A stretch of DNA of 64,000 bases from Styela clava (GCF_964204865.1 NC_135251.1:13950001-14014000), one strand, 5' to 3'; counted from the first letter of the stretch, positions 1 to 11,900 are shown. The notes: generated from the letters alone by a model not told the origin. Made by a program: numbers and translations.

Positions 1-93
1 TATTTTCATTACTAAAAATTGCAAATTTAGTAAAAAAAATATTTTTTGATCAACTGAATATTCGAAAACCCCAATCAAGATAGCATATATTTT

Positions 94-315
94 GGTACTC
101 CCGAAGTATGTGAACCAAGATGGCGGACACTAGAACGTAGTATGTGTACCAGGTTAGGGTTAGGCCATAATTTCAGGTACAAAATACTTAAGGAGTCACT
201 TGGCTAGTCCCCGAACTCATAATAGCACTAAAATAAGGAAAATTGGAATAAAATTATGCATTAACCCTAACCTTGTACACATACTACGTTCCAGTGTCCG
301 CTATCTTGGTTCCTG
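94..315. repeat. Palindromic MITE-like element, family copy A
   Basis: Two arms of about 70 bp are inverted copies of each other around a core of about 80 bp. Each arm carries GAAGTATGTG-like and CAAGATGGCGGACAC-like blocks followed by a TTAGGGTTAGG-like block. Related copies lie at 1026, 6906, 36364, 59761 and 63435. No coding capacity is seen. The layout fits a non-autonomous DNA transposon (MITE), but no target duplication was resolved. Confidence 0.75.
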
Positions 316-578
316 GTTCTGGATTACCTATATTTTAATCCAAAGTTATCATTTAGATTTTAAATTTTGTATGTTTCGACTAAAAAGCTCTGTGATATTT
401 TTAATGCATATAATTTAAAACTATATTCCAATATTGACTAATGCTTGAATAAAATTTTGAATTAAATTTTTTCCATATTGTCTTGTTTCTCCACAAATCA
501 GCTTAAAACTCAAGTTACCTCACAATTCTCTGTCTGTAGTAAATCATGTTATTGAGTAAATGTATTGGTCTTCATCAG

Positions 579-3500
579 GTTTATGCTGGTAAGAAAGGTG
601 GAGGTGTTTCTCGAATTATTGCTGTGGACAATCTTAATCTCGGAGTTCCAAAAGGAGAATGTTTTGGATTATTGGGCATCAATGGAGCAGGAAAAACAAC
701 AACTTTCAAAATGCTAACCGGTGATGTTCGACCAACAGCTGGTACAGCATATGTAAACGGGCATGATATCATTTCTAATAGAAAACAGGTTAGATAAAAT
801 GCTACTACTCTATGCTGATTTAATTAATATTTATTCTGTTGATTACTCGATACCTTCTTTCTCATATAGTTAAGAATTTTCAAAGAAAAAAGAGTTTAAA
901 TTTTAAATAACTGTTTAAAAAAGCTTATTCAATTTATGTATTGAAAATCTCTGTTACTTTTCATAATCGTTATACTTTCAGTAAGAAATAAATCAGGATC
1001 TTTGTCAGCTTGTACGAATAATTTAGGTACTCCTGACGTATGCGCACCAAGATGTCGCACAACCAGAACCCTAACCTGGTACACAACCTGAGTTCAGGTT
1101 GTGCGCCATATTGGTACGCTTACTTCAGGAGGTCCATAATTTAAGTATGACATGGTATATTTAAATATTCATTTTTTAAAAATATAGGGTATCCCAGGAT
1201 AAATGAAACCCTCAAAATTGGTAAACAAATTAAAGGGTTGTATTTTATTTGGGACACCCTGTATAAGGGGTTCTAGCGAATTTCCAACTATTAAGGGTTG
1301 GTGCATTTGAAAAATGAAGGTATTTGACCAAAATCTTTGACATTTTTTCAATGAAATTACTATTTACTAGTTAATTAACTAATAATCAAATTTTAAATAA
1401 TCACAAGATAGAATATTGAAACGCTAAATAATCCAGCTATAGACACTAGTATTTCCCTCAAATTTTCATTGATGTTTTTTTTTATTTGACGTTCATTCAC
1501 CCTTCACTTCGAACAATACTATACAAACAGTCACTGATATCTCACAATATGTAAAGAGTTACTTTTATTTGGATTTGAACATTATCAAGGCTGTTCAACT
1601 TTGATGTCAACCTATTGCAAAATATTTCACATATATCAGTGCATGTGTATACAACTAAATTTTTTTGTTCAATTTCAGGCACAACAAAAAATTGGATATT
1701 GCCCCCAATTTGATGGTTTAATTCAACAAATGACAGGACGGGAAACTCTAGTGATGTACGCTCGACTTCGTGGTGTGAAAGAAAAATATATTCAGGATAT
1801 TGTTGAAAAACTTGCTAAATTATTGCACTTCAAAGAACATATTGACAAAGAATGTGGTACATACAGGTAAAGCATTTACTGCTCTTTAGATTGCAAGGAT
1901 TATATTTGATAGTGCAGTTGTTCTCACTTTTAAAGCCTCGCCCCCTTTTTAGAATTTGTCAAGTATCGCGTCCCACCTTAAAAATACCTAGCTAACAATA
2001 AGCTACACATAACAGATAGTAGGGCGAAAGTATGTTTTATTCAAAAAATATGTTGAAAATACGTGGATGGAACGTAAATAATGAAATAAATGGAAACTTT
2101 TAAAATGTAAATATCCAAAATAAGGCAGGCAAAATCGAATCTATCAAATATTATTGCTTTTAATTAGCTTTATGCCCCCCTCAAAAAATTGTCTACATTC
2201 CCCCTTGTAGGGCGCGTGCATCGTTTGAGAATCACTGATGATATTCGAATCACAAGAATTTATGAAGTAAATACCTTCAAAATAAACTAGTTCAACGCTT
2301 CGAAGGAGAAAAACGATAGGATTTTTGGATGTTAGATTATTTATATGATTTCCAAGTTTCTGTTGCCATGGATGACATCTTTTTTTAATCTTAATAATAT
2401 CCTTCGATTTCTTTGCTGCAGTGGTGGTAATAAACGAAAGCTGAGTACTGCAATTGCTCTGGTTGGTGGACCTTCTGTTGTTCTGTTGGATGAACCAAGT
2501 ACTGGATTAGATCCTGGAGCTAGACGTAAACTGTGGGATACGATAACTCAGATTTGTACTGACAAGAGATGCATCATCATCACTTCTCATAGGTAAGAAT
2601 GAAGTTTTGAAAGAATGATGCGAGAGTTTTTATACAAAGCCCATTCACACTTTTTGCTCTGAACAAGACTGTGTACAAGCAGCCACTGATATCAACTATA
2701 CATAAGCAGCTAATATTTGGAAGAACCAAAACCTTCTTTACGCTTCGGCATTGGCGACCCAATTTATTATACCTGGTTGGGGTGGGGGGCATGGGATTAA
2801 ACCCAAGATTTGTAATCCGATGTACCAAGACATTTACGGTAAGTTTAACGCTTTACCCGAGGCCAGTTGGGCTCTATTTCCATGGTTTTCATTAAATTTG
2901 CGATTTGCTCAAAGCATGTCATACGCTCTCACTCAAAGGTACACGATACTCATCTACAAGCGAAGTTATGGGTGTCTTCTGAAATGCAAAACATTACTAA
3001 TACTATGTGAATTCATAGTGCTACATTACGCATTAACGAATGTCGTTTGATGCAATACTTATAGCAGTTACAGAAATAAGTGTCTTGAGCGCCGGCAAAA
3101 ATTCCCAATTGTTACGTCATTGTTAACTTATTGCTGATTTGAAATTGTTGCAAAAAAAACAAGGAAATCGATGCTCGGGGAAATATCCATATCTACTGGG
3201 CCATTCCATGTTATTTTTCTTCACATCAACACCCTAATTTTTTTCATATTATCTCTCTTTATTATCAGTATGGAAGAATGTGAAGCATTATGTACAAGAC
3301 TAGCTATCATGGTGAATGGACAAATGAGATGCCTGGGTGGACCACAGCATCTTAAAAACAAATTTGGACAGGGTTATTCTGTTGAAGTCAAATTGGAAAG
3401 TAATAACAGCGATCCAGACCCAATTAAGGCATATATGCAGTCCCACTTCCCAGGTATGTAAACAGTAATTAAACGCTAGTAATTTTTTTTATTTTGTCCA

Positions 3501-5914
3501 AACTATTCCAGCTCGAAAATATTTCCCTTGGAAGGTTCCACTTTTAAAAATTTCCTCCATTGTGTATTCCGGGGCTAAAGTGGGGGGCGCAGGCTTTTAG
3601 GGGCTTTAGTACACCAATTTCACACAAAGGAATATATTATATCTATTGTGCTTTTTTAGACTTTTGATTTGAAACACAATGATTTGAACTAGTGCAAAAC
3701 ATCAATCTCACGATTTTGAGAGAATACATAGGATCACAGTTAGGGCTGTCCAAGCGAACCAAATATTCGAAATCGAATCGAATGGCAAATTATTCGAATC
3801 GTTTTTCGGCTGATTTTCGAATCGCTAAAATTAGGTATCGGTACATAAAGCGGAAATATTTTTACGGGATGTTTTTCACCGGGCAAGCGGCGGCGCTCCG
3901 AGCTCAGACCACTCTCGCTCCCGGCTTGCTTAATTGGTTTCCCGATATTTCTCTCGCCTTCATTTTGTGATAAACATGTCATTACTAATGCCCTCCCGGC
4001 ACGTGATTAGCCATTTCATGCATGGTCGTCATAACAAGGTATAATCGATCGTGACGTTTTTGAGAGAGAACAAGAAGAAAAAGGAGAGAATTTAGAAAAC
4101 GATAGTTCTATAAATAGAATCGATTTGAAGCTGTTGAGTTAGTTATCATAGGAACATGGTACAGGCAACTCAAAGCTGAAACAGGTTTTGGGATCCTCAT
4201 GATGGCAATACCTTCTTTAAATTGGAATTTGTAATTTCTTATGATGGCATTACTGTATTATCCATCTATATACCAAGACAAATAATTGCAATCTTGCATT
4301 TTGATGGCTGTTGTACACTAACAATATTATAGTCATCAAATAATATTGTCATCAAACTAGCTTGGAATTTTTAAATGCAATTTTGAACTTGAGCAACAGT
4401 TTTATCTATATTGATGGATGTTATTATTTTGCTGAAATTTACACAAAAAAACATAAAAACTAGTGAATAGGATTAAAATAGCATCTACAGGCTTTACATG
4501 TCCTATTAAACCTGAATCCATCAAAATTGAGATTGCAATTTTTGAATAGTGCAATTTTTACTCTTAACACTCAACAGTTTTCGAGACCCAAATTTTGGAG
4601 TTCTCCAATTTTTTTGACCAGGTCATACAAGCGTGTGATCTCCTTTGATGTAACTGCACATACATTACCACAACATCGAAGGGCAGGCGTTTATTGTATA
4701 ATAGAGACAGATTTACTATTGCGCAATGATATTCGATTATTCAGTTCGATTCGGAGAAAATATTCGATTCGATTCGAATCAAAAAATTATTCGATTTTGG
4801 ACAGCCCTAAATTCACAGTTAACAGGGGTAGCGGGCAATTTTTTTAATATATTGGGTCGCAAGTTTGAGAAGCCCTGGTGTATTCTACCCAGAAAAATGC
4901 CACCCTAATTTCCAACCAAGGGGAGCCTCTTTTTTTAATCTTCTCGGATTCTCTGTATCTGAAAATAATTGTGCCAGTGATTCACACAACTCTGATTTAT
5001 CCAAATTTGTTTCTCATGTTTAGAGTATTGAAGTTGCCCTTATTAGATTCATTATTTCGTCAATCAGTGCAAAAATGATAACATTATTTTTCAATGATTT
5101 ATCAAGTCTAAGTCCAGTGTTTTGTTTAAGGAACTATTATCAAAGATGAACATCAAGGACTAGTTGCATTCCAAGTACCGAAGATCAAACCCTCAGGAGA
5201 AGACCTATCTTTAGCTACCGTAAGTAAATCGTTAATATCACATTATATTGTATTGTACCACAGCGCAGGCTTTGTTTGAGGCTATATACTGCCATAGGCA
5301 TTCTTACATGTCAAAGGCCACATATTAGATATATTTTCTTTTGAAAACTCATAATTACATAATTTGCAAATGACTCTTGATAACGACATGGCCTATCTGT
5401 TAAGGCATCGTTAGACGTAACTGAGTTAGCCACGCTGATTACTCATCTTGTGTTCAAATCCCATGCTCCTCTCTTCACCCAGGGTGTGCTAAATTCAGTC
5501 AGGCCCTTCCAAAAAAAAGCAACTTGTTACATATTGTGAGATATCAGTGGCTTGTTAGGGCCTTGTTTGGAGCAAAAAGCATGGAGTCATATAAAAAAAA
5601 ATTCGACACAATTCTGTTTTTTTTTCAATCAGACACTACTGGGACTCGTATAGGTGGATAGAAAAGGGCTTGTTACAATTCTAAGGCATGAACTCAATAA
5701 ATCTATGTTTTCTCGTTTTTAAAGCGTTGTATATTGTTCTGTCCATAGTAATAAACATCACCGCTATACATTTGGTTTTTAATTTTAGATATTTAGTCGT
5801 ATGGAAGAAACAAAAGCTGAAATCAACCTGAGAGATTATTCCGTCTCACAAACGACACTCGAACAAGTATTCCTTAGTTTTGCTCGTCGTCAACGTGAAA
5901 CAACTGACCAATAA
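579..5914 (+). CDS. ABCA3: ABCA3-like ABC transporter, C-terminal part (second nucleotide-binding domain)
   Basis: Six exons join in phase: about 579-788, 1679-1866, 2422-2592, 3269-3453, 5131-5219 and 5789-5914 (stop TAA). They encode the second ATP-binding domain of an A-subfamily ABC transporter, a family of membrane lipid exporters or flippases. Visible motifs in order are Walker A ([10 protein letters not shown]), Q-loop (YCPQFD), signature ([10 protein letters not shown]), Walker B ([12 protein letters not shown]), H-loop (IIITSHSMEE) and a tail with [30 protein letters not shown] and [14 protein letters not shown] resemble ABCA3 more than ABCA1. Introns fall inside the signature motif (Y-S/GG) and the H-loop (H-S). 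The membrane domains and first ATP-binding domain must lie upstream of the window. The first exon border is uncertain: the reading frame is open back to 543, but an in-frame TAA at 540-542 makes the AG at 577-578 the best acceptor. Family assignment is firm; the exact paralogue is inferred. Confidence 0.9.
1026..1135. repeat. Palindromic MITE-like element, short copy B
   Basis: Short version of the 94-315 family inside an ABCA3-like intron. It starts with GGTACTCCTGACGTATGCGC and ends with the inverse TACGCTTACTTCAGGAGGTCC-like arm, with CAAGATGTCGCACAACC opposite GGTTGTGCGCCATATTGG. The arms nearly abut, so the element could fold into one long hairpin. Confidence 0.7.
1184..1263. repeat. Short inverted-repeat element
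   Basis: The left end TAGGGTATCCCAGGAT is roughly inverted at the right end ATTTGGGACACCCTGTA, about 80 bp overall, inside an intron. AGGGTGTCCC-type ends occur on many small animal DNA transposons. The element is very short and no duplication was resolved. Confidence 0.35.
1915..2237. mobile_element. Small non-autonomous hAT-like element
   Basis: The left end CAGTTGTTCTCACTTTTAAA and the right end GTTTGAGAATCACTG (inverse CAGTGATTCTCAAAC) match the CAGTG-TTCTCAA-type ends of hAT MITEs. The 323-bp interior is C-rich near the ends and has no meaningful reading frame. The flanking 8-mers do not match, so the target duplication is decayed or the ends are slightly misplaced. It sits in an ABCA3-like intron. 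Confidence 0.45.
2620..2830 (-). repeat. SINE-family copy (reverse orientation)
   Basis: Read on the minus strand it carries the same blocks, in the same order, as the plus-strand copies at 59420 and 60375: AATCCCATGC, then TATAATAAATTGGG, CCAATGCC, CTTCCAAAT and GATATCAGTGGCTG, ending in an AGCAAAAAGTGTGAATGG-like stretch. It interrupts an ABCA3-like intron. The box B region is decayed. Confidence 0.6.
3741..4809. mobile_element. Non-autonomous hAT-like element with TAGGGCTGTCC ends
   Basis: Both ends read TAGGGCTGTCCAA inward, followed by ATTCGAATCGAAT-type subterminal repeats (3763-3805 and 4727-4795). The 1069-bp interior has no transposase. Flanks ATCACAGT (left) and ATTCACAGT (right, one base offset) look like an 8-bp target duplication with one later insertion. 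It lies in the ABCA3-like intron before the penultimate exon. Confidence 0.65.
5385..5620 (+). repeat. tRNA-derived SINE
   Basis: TGGCCTATCTGTTAAGGC resembles an A box, and GTTCAAATCCC about 60 bases later is a B box of the RNA polymerase III promoter. Next come a CACCCAGGGTGTGCTAAATT-like body, a CCTTCC block and GATATCAGTGGCTTG. Copies at 2620 (-), 59420, 60375 and 63345 share the body. It lies in the last ABCA3-like intron. Confidence 0.65.
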
Positions 5915-6669
5915 AAAACTTCCTAAAACTGTTTATTTTGTTAAAAGATTTTAATGCCTAATTAATGCATATCACATGCACTTATTAGTATCTCAATTTT
6001 TCGTTTTGTTTTTTGAAAGATAATTGCATACCAAATAATATATTGCATTTTTTGAGCTTTGATTTTTATGTTTTTGCCTGCTAAATATAATTAGTTTTAC
6101 CTTTTAAAGTTGTAGCCCTGTTGAACAAGAATATTTTATTGCAGCATATATATGCATCGAATAATACATAAAATTAAAAATTCTCTTTGACCTCCTATTA
6201 CTTCTAGTTGTCGATTTATACATCCATGTGCAATAACGTTAAAATTCAATACTGACCATTTATTACCCGAGATTCATATTATTCATGCACACAAAGTAGT
6301 ATAAGAAAATGATTTTACATCGGATTTTGACAGCACACATTTTTGTTTGGTTGCTACTAGTAGTCTGATCTTCTGTATTAGAAATGCTAAAACAAAGACT
6401 TAAATAATGGATTTTTTAATTTTAAAATGGTGGACTCTGTAAACGAAGCAATTGTAAATTTTGTATGTGAAAGTGTATCAGCTAATTAGTTTAGGCTTGT
6501 TTTTCATTCAACATTGAAATTTTTTAAAAATATATTCCCTATATCGATATTTTTTGTCACAATATATTTATTTCAAAAGGTTTTCTGTTCTGTATTGTAT
6601 GCAAATTATGATAGTTGTGATAATTTTGCACTTAAAAATAAGCTTTCTGCTCGTAAGTGAATGCACTAG

Positions 6670-6675
6670 AATAAA
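6670..6675 (+). terminator. Candidate polyadenylation signal for the ABCA3-like gene
   Basis: A canonical AATAAA lies about 755 bases after the TAA stop at 5912-5914. The intervening 5915-6669 is AT-rich with no gene-like frame and probably is 3' untranslated region. Another AATAAA overlaps the stop codon itself (5910-5915) and is less likely to be used. Confidence 0.4.
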
Positions 6676-6905
6676 GAGAGTTTCAGCAAGATTCTGTAAA
6701 ATATTACATGTTGACTGTCATCAGTTTCATCCATCCAATTATAAGGTTGTTGGACTCGTTGCAGTAGAAAAAGTTTTATGCATACTATTTTTCTATCACT
6801 GACTGGAATGGTTGTAGTACAGTATTTTGTCATCCTAGGTTATGGGTACCTGCCGTGTTTCATACTTTGCCACACCAAAGTTCGCTTTACTGCGCACTCA
6901 CTTCG

Positions 6906-7015
6906 GTGCTCCAGAAGTATGCGCACCAAGATGTCGCACAACCTGAATCCTAACCGGTACACACATACTATGTTCAGGTTGTGTGCCATCTTGGCGCGCA
7001 TACTTCAGGAGGTCC
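6906..7015. repeat. Palindromic MITE-like element, short copy C
   Basis: Same short hairpin form as 1026-1135. GTGCTCCAGAAGTATGCGC at the left faces GCGCATACTTCAGGAGGTCC at the right, with GATGTCGCACAACCTGAA opposite TTCAGGTTGTGTGCCATC. Confidence 0.7.
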
Positions 7016-9369
7016 CTCACTTCTTCATGCTTTTTAATTAGAATATGCCGGTTATTAATCAAATTATTATACCCCGTTGAACATGGTTTGCAAATTGTTT
7101 TTCAGGAGGTTTTTATTATTGTTAATCGATATTAATTTTGGTATGCTTTTTAAGTGAAACATTATTAATTAATCGGCATATCAATTGCAGGAAGGAGGGA
7201 AACTTCTAGAATTACGAACTTGTCCGCAATGTAGGTACACTGTTTTTGAGTATCGAAATTGGTAAAGATATCCATTCTCTATTTTTGATTTCTAGTGAAC
7301 TACACTATTATGACATGTACAAATTTTACCAAGTTGAATACTGTCAAATGAATTTTGAACCCCTGGAACTGTGATGATTTATTTTATTTCTTAAATGGTA
7401 AGATTGCATATATGGAAAACTAGCCTGGATGTCCCAATTTATTTAAAAAAAAAAAAAAAATTTTGTTATTGTCAATTGTGGCAGGTGTATGTGCTCCATT
7501 GGGAAATACACCTTCTCAGAATAGTGTTGGTTTATTAATAGTATTCTTTGTTCCTGACTTTGTTGTTAAATTTTTGTCTGATTTTTATTTTTCGGGTTCA
7601 CTCTTACATAATTCGTCCGTTATTTCATTGCAAAATATCTATTTAATGTGGAATGACAATATATAAAATAGCACAAAATTGAGTTTCTGTTAGTTGTGAT
7701 GAATATAGCCAAATGTGATAGTCTAACTTGTACATGACGGTGCTGTATCGTAAGCAGGTATACTAAAGGGGTCGCTAAACAGTTGGGCATTTTATGAGGC
7801 ATTAGGAACTAGCCCATTTCCTGTGCGTCTAACACGATCAATTTTTGAAAATATATTTGAAAAAAAAATTTTTTTGCAGATGCAGGCATCTTAATTTACT
7901 GTCGAGAAAAGGGTTTGGCAAATTCTTTTTATTCACTACAGAAAATTTTGCCCCACAGCCATGATTGAGGCATGAACTTAAGTTGTAATTTTTTGTAACA
8001 TAATCAAAATATTTCTACAATCAACACTAATCTTAATACCTACAAATTGCTTCAGCTTATTTTTTTCGAATTAAGCTACTAATCGGATATGGTTGCGTAA
8101 TCCTAAATCTGTCTCCATTGTACAATAAAAACTCCCTCTTCGATATTGTGATAACATATATGCAATTACATCTAAAGTAGTGCTAAAATTTACCATAACT
8201 GTGTTTCCAGAGGTATAATAGAGGATCACATTCCTTGCTCCATAAACTGGTCAAAAATCAAGGGGGATCAGGGTCTCGGAAGTGTTGCCAGTTGAAAATT
8301 GCACAGAATCCAAATACTTCATTTACTCGATTCTGATTGATTTAGTTTTATAAGGACATACCAAGCCTGTAAGTGCTATTATAATCATATCATCACTAGT
8401 TGTAAAAATGACGAATATCTATATATTGATTAATATAGATGAAACTGTTACCCAAAATGTTTCAAATTGTATTTAGGCAGGACGCAAGTTCGGTGCTAGT
8501 TTGACCGTATTGCTACTGTGCAAAAGCCACCAAAATGCAAGAGTGATTATTAAAGAGCCATGATTAAATACAAGTCGATTGAAAAGAAGTTTTGCCATTA
8601 TATGGACTCCCCCTACGTGTTTCAGCTTCGAGTCACTTTCATTTTAATAAGAGTACTTTCTCGGATCCATAATAAATTAATACTTTATATCCGAGCTGTA
8701 ACGGTATAACGCTTCGGATAAACCTGTTGCTACTTGTGATGCTAGCAGATGTGAACGCGTTTCCTACTTTTTCCTCCACTCAACAATTTTTATAATCTTT
8801 TGAACAAAAACGATGCCTGATTGAACATTTATACATAGGCTAACGTCAGATATAATGAACAAACTTTTTGCCGTAATCGGGATGCTATTTATTTTACAGA
8901 TTTTTTCTTCGGTGCGTCTGCTCTGTAATATAATCCAGGTGTTTTAACGTGTCACGGTGTTATTCAGGGTGGGGAGTGGTTTCAAATGTTTTCTGGTGGC
9001 GTTATTTAATTCCTAAAACATATGCTTTGCTTTATCATATATCGAGCCGGGGATCCTATAATAAAGCTCGTATCGCCCGCATATTGTTCTAGTTTTTGTT
9101 CTTTTTTTCCAGGATAACGCCGTGGATCCTTTCATTTTTCAAGATTGATCGTGCAAGTGGCTCTACATTTATTGTACAGAGCAACATGCTCATGGAGCAG
9201 ATTGCATAGATATAATTCGAAAACTCGTTAGTCATAATACCCGTTTCTAGTCGAGGAGGCATAAGCTAATTACTGGTAAACGATACTATCATTCAATACT
9301 GAAATTATAGATTCTGAGCAATTTCAAAAAGTAGGCTATATATCTGGGAATCGAATAATGATTGCAAAT

Positions 9370-9560
9370 GGGTCCCAGATAGCACAACTACGTTGGGCCA
9401 ACGTTATAATCCGCCGGCAACCGTTGTACGCGGTTTTACAACCATTTACCATGGTAAGGCCATCATTGGCATTCAACGAAACACGCCATAACGCGATGAA
9501 ATTGGCGCGCGATTCGAATATAGTACATGGAGTCGCCATTCATTTTGGCGGTACTCGTAA
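9370..9560. repeat. Interspersed repeat with CAGATAGCACAACTACGTTG end
   Basis: CCCAGATAGCACAACTACGT followed by GGGCCAACGTT is shared, in reverse orientation, with the end of the repeat at 13695-13975. The interior is markedly richer in G and C than its flanks. Probably two copies of one small mobile family; the class is unknown. Confidence 0.45.
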
Positions 9561-9674
9561 TCGGTATCCTGTTACGAGGTTTTTGCCGTGGATTAGACAG
9601 TGAAATTGAACTTTTAATGCTATCATAGTATGAATGGCGAAAGTAGAGATAGTTGTAACCATGTAAGTTAATCT

Positions 9675-9945
9675 CATGGTACCGATACAGTACCCTAAGT
9701 GCGTTGTCAGATCACAGTTCTTAAGGGTGATACGGTACCGGCACCATACCGGTATTACATATTTATCCCTGGACACCGTAGGTACCGGTAACGACAGAAC
9801 GAGATGAGGTACCGGTAAGTTACCGTACTTGGTCTTTTGGCATTTTTTGTTAAACTTTCTGAGGTTGCCATCTCTTATTTACCAGTACCGGTACCGGTAT
9901 TCGTTATCGAGTACCGGTATTGGTCCTTCATCCCTAGATATGATT
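9675..9945. mobile_element. Small DNA element rich in GGTACCGG palindromes
   Basis: At least five GGTACCGG or ACCGGTACC motifs cluster here, and the right edge reads CCTTCATCCCTAG, the inverse of a TAGGGATG end. A second region at 15386-15580 has the same GTACCGGTACCGGTA cluster and a GCCATCCCTC edge. This suggests a non-autonomous hAT-type family with internal palindromes. The left edge was not resolved. Confidence 0.4.
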
Positions 9946-10596
9946 TTTTATATTTACTTTATTTGTCTAAGTCCAAACATTTCCGCAGCCCAAATCCAAC
10001 CCGTTGGACGACTTAATCCAGTAATCTGAATAGTTGCACATTTGTGAACCTTCTGTCTGATGAATTTCAACAAATCTAAATACAGATCTCAATTGGCTGA
10101 AATCTAAATATGTTTTAACAATTGCCACAATCAAACTGAAACTAAAATTTGATGTTTTTGGGTAAAGAATAGCTCAAGGATAATTGTTTTCCCTTTTTGT
10201 TTTTATAACACTTTAAATAAAATTTTGTTTCTAAAGTATAACTTTTTACGCCACACATGCGAGATGCGACATGGCCCGCCAGTCTAGGTGCGGGCCAGTC
10301 TAGTCTATATTTTAAAGTGAATTGGAAAGTAGACCGCTAGCAAAAAAGATTCGGGCGACTGGGCGAAGCCCATCTCTGTACAATGACTGCCAAATGTGCA
10401 TGCAACTGTGCAATGCGCAGCGACTCTAAAAGCATGAAGTATTTTACGGCACATCCTTTACAAATATTTGGACATATTTTGTGTAATATCCATTTTTTTT
10501 CCGGTCATTCTAAATAATTATTACCGATTAGATATTCTGTCAAGTGTCAATATTACCATTGTAAGTTTAATGATATATACCATTTTTATAATACAG

Positions 10597-11547
10597 TAAT
10601 AGGCCCTATGACAATGGACTGGAAAATTCACCTGCTTCAATTCTTTCACGCAATCATACACTGTGTCATTTCAAGCATCTCAGTGTTTCAATGCGGACAA
10701 TGCCCAAAACAGGTGTTTTTGTTTTATAGTTTGATAGTAGCTCCTTGCATATCTGTGCCATAAAATATTGCACAATAGCTAGATATATCGGTTGAATAAT
10801 TACCTAGTACAACATCATGTGGTTAATACCGTATTTTCCGACGAGTAAGTCGCTTTTCTAGACCCAAATTTTGGGGGGGGGGGGGTTCGTCTTATTAGGC
10901 GAGTATGATCATTTTCATTTTTTTGTCGCCTTATTATTGAATCCGGACAATGAAACACCTTCGGCGATAGCATCCCCCACGTCCTCCTCTGGTTAGTTTA
11001 AATAAATCGACATTCTCGTGCTGTGAATCTGGAATTTCAATGCTGTGATTATCATATTTGCATTATCATATATGGATTGAATATTACGCTACAAGAAAAA
11101 GTCATTATAGGCTATTTTAACCAATGCGCAAACGCGGCGACTGCTCGAAAGGCATTGCATGGTAATTTAAGATTCCCGACGTTGATGCGATTTTACTACC
11201 CCGACTTATTAACCGGTTATATGCAAAAACCCATTTTTTCAGGCTTAAAAACAGGCCTCGTCTTATTCGCCGGGTAGACTTATTCGCCGGAAAATACGGT
11301 AATTAATATTAATGAAAAATTTATATTCTGGTAATTAGTATAGGCCATTCGTTCACGTTTATCATCTGAAAGACAATCATGTACTATACATTGGGTAACA
11401 CTAACTTGATTTTCAGAGATCAAGCCATGCTTCAATCCAGTCCATGGAAAAATTGTTGGGACAGGCGGTAGAAACTCTTATGCTACAAGCTACGGCATCT
11501 GCAATTTTCCACTGAATATAGTGTGGACTCGGACATACCGGAATTGA
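10597..11547 (+). CDS. Putative unidentified two-exon reading frame
   Basis: Exon 10597-10712 (acceptor ATACAG, donor ACAG/GTG) and exon 11417-11547 (acceptor TTTTCAG, stop TGA) join in phase across a 704-bp intron. The joined frame has about 80 residues and contains SVSMRTMPKT at the junction side and GTGGRNSYATSYG near the end. I recognise no family. No start codon exon was found, so it would be the 3' part of a gene with exons upstream. A second phase of the same exon pair is also open, which weakens the case. A splice donor at 11609 and further exon-like segments at 12388-12546 and 13555-13635 would then be untranslated. Treat as a gene candidate only. Confidence 0.3.
10827..11301. mobile_element. 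Non-autonomous DNA transposon with TACCGTATTTTCCG ends
   Basis: The 14-bp end TACCGTATTTTCCG is repeated exactly in inverted form at the right (CGGAAAATACGGTA). GACGAGTAAGTCG at the left and GACTTATTCGCCGG at the right continue the inverted match loosely. The 475-bp interior includes a long G run (10874-10887) and no transposase. It lies in the intron of the putative 10597-11547 gene. Confidence 0.6.
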
Positions 11548-11639
11548 TGAAATTCATTGTCTGATTACATTTTGATCCAGAATACATTCAAGGATGAAAA
11601 AATGGCTCGTAAGTTGAATATTTTTATAGGCTGATTACG

Positions 11640-11900
11640 GACACTTTACGGCGGTGGTTCCCAAACTTTTTTTTCCGCGACCCCAATTTTTGTAAAATCA
11701 CAGACTACAGATACTTGCGACCCCACAACGAAAAAACATTAAAAATCAATTTATTCTATTCTGAATATTCTATTTAATCATTCTGATGAAAATCGACTGT
11801 AAGTTTGCAGGGCGTTGGTGTAACGTGGTTGTACTTAACTGTTTAGTTCAGTGGTTCCCAACCTTTTTACCCCAGCGGGCAAGCAAAATTAATTTAAAAG
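11640..11900. repeat. hAT-like terminal fragments (GTGGTTCCCAA type)
   Basis: GGTGGTTCCCAAACTTTTT at 11653 with GCGACCCCAATTTTTGT, and CAGTGGTTCCCAACCTTTTT at 11854, are the type of end found on hAT MITEs. A third appears near 18508 (CAGTGTTTCCCAATC). Opposite ends were not located, so these are probably truncated copies. Confidence 0.4.

Larger units (their letters stand above)
7025..10590. other. Intergenic stretch, mostly unassigned
   Basis: No recognised gene. It holds a poly(A) run at 7443-7459, a repeat at 9370-9560 and a GGTACC-rich element at 9675-9945. Two small segments with splice-like borders (7191-7261 and 7485-7524) are discussed as a finding. The remainder is AT-rich with only short chance frames. 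Confidence 0.5.

Noticed and set aside
145-170. TTAGGGTTAGG resembling interstitial telomere repeats
   Set aside because: Only two units, present at the same place in several MITE copies; it is part of the mobile element, not a telomere remnant.
581-772. Minus-strand open frame over the Walker A exon
   Set aside because: Shadow of the ABCA3-like coding exon on the opposite strand.
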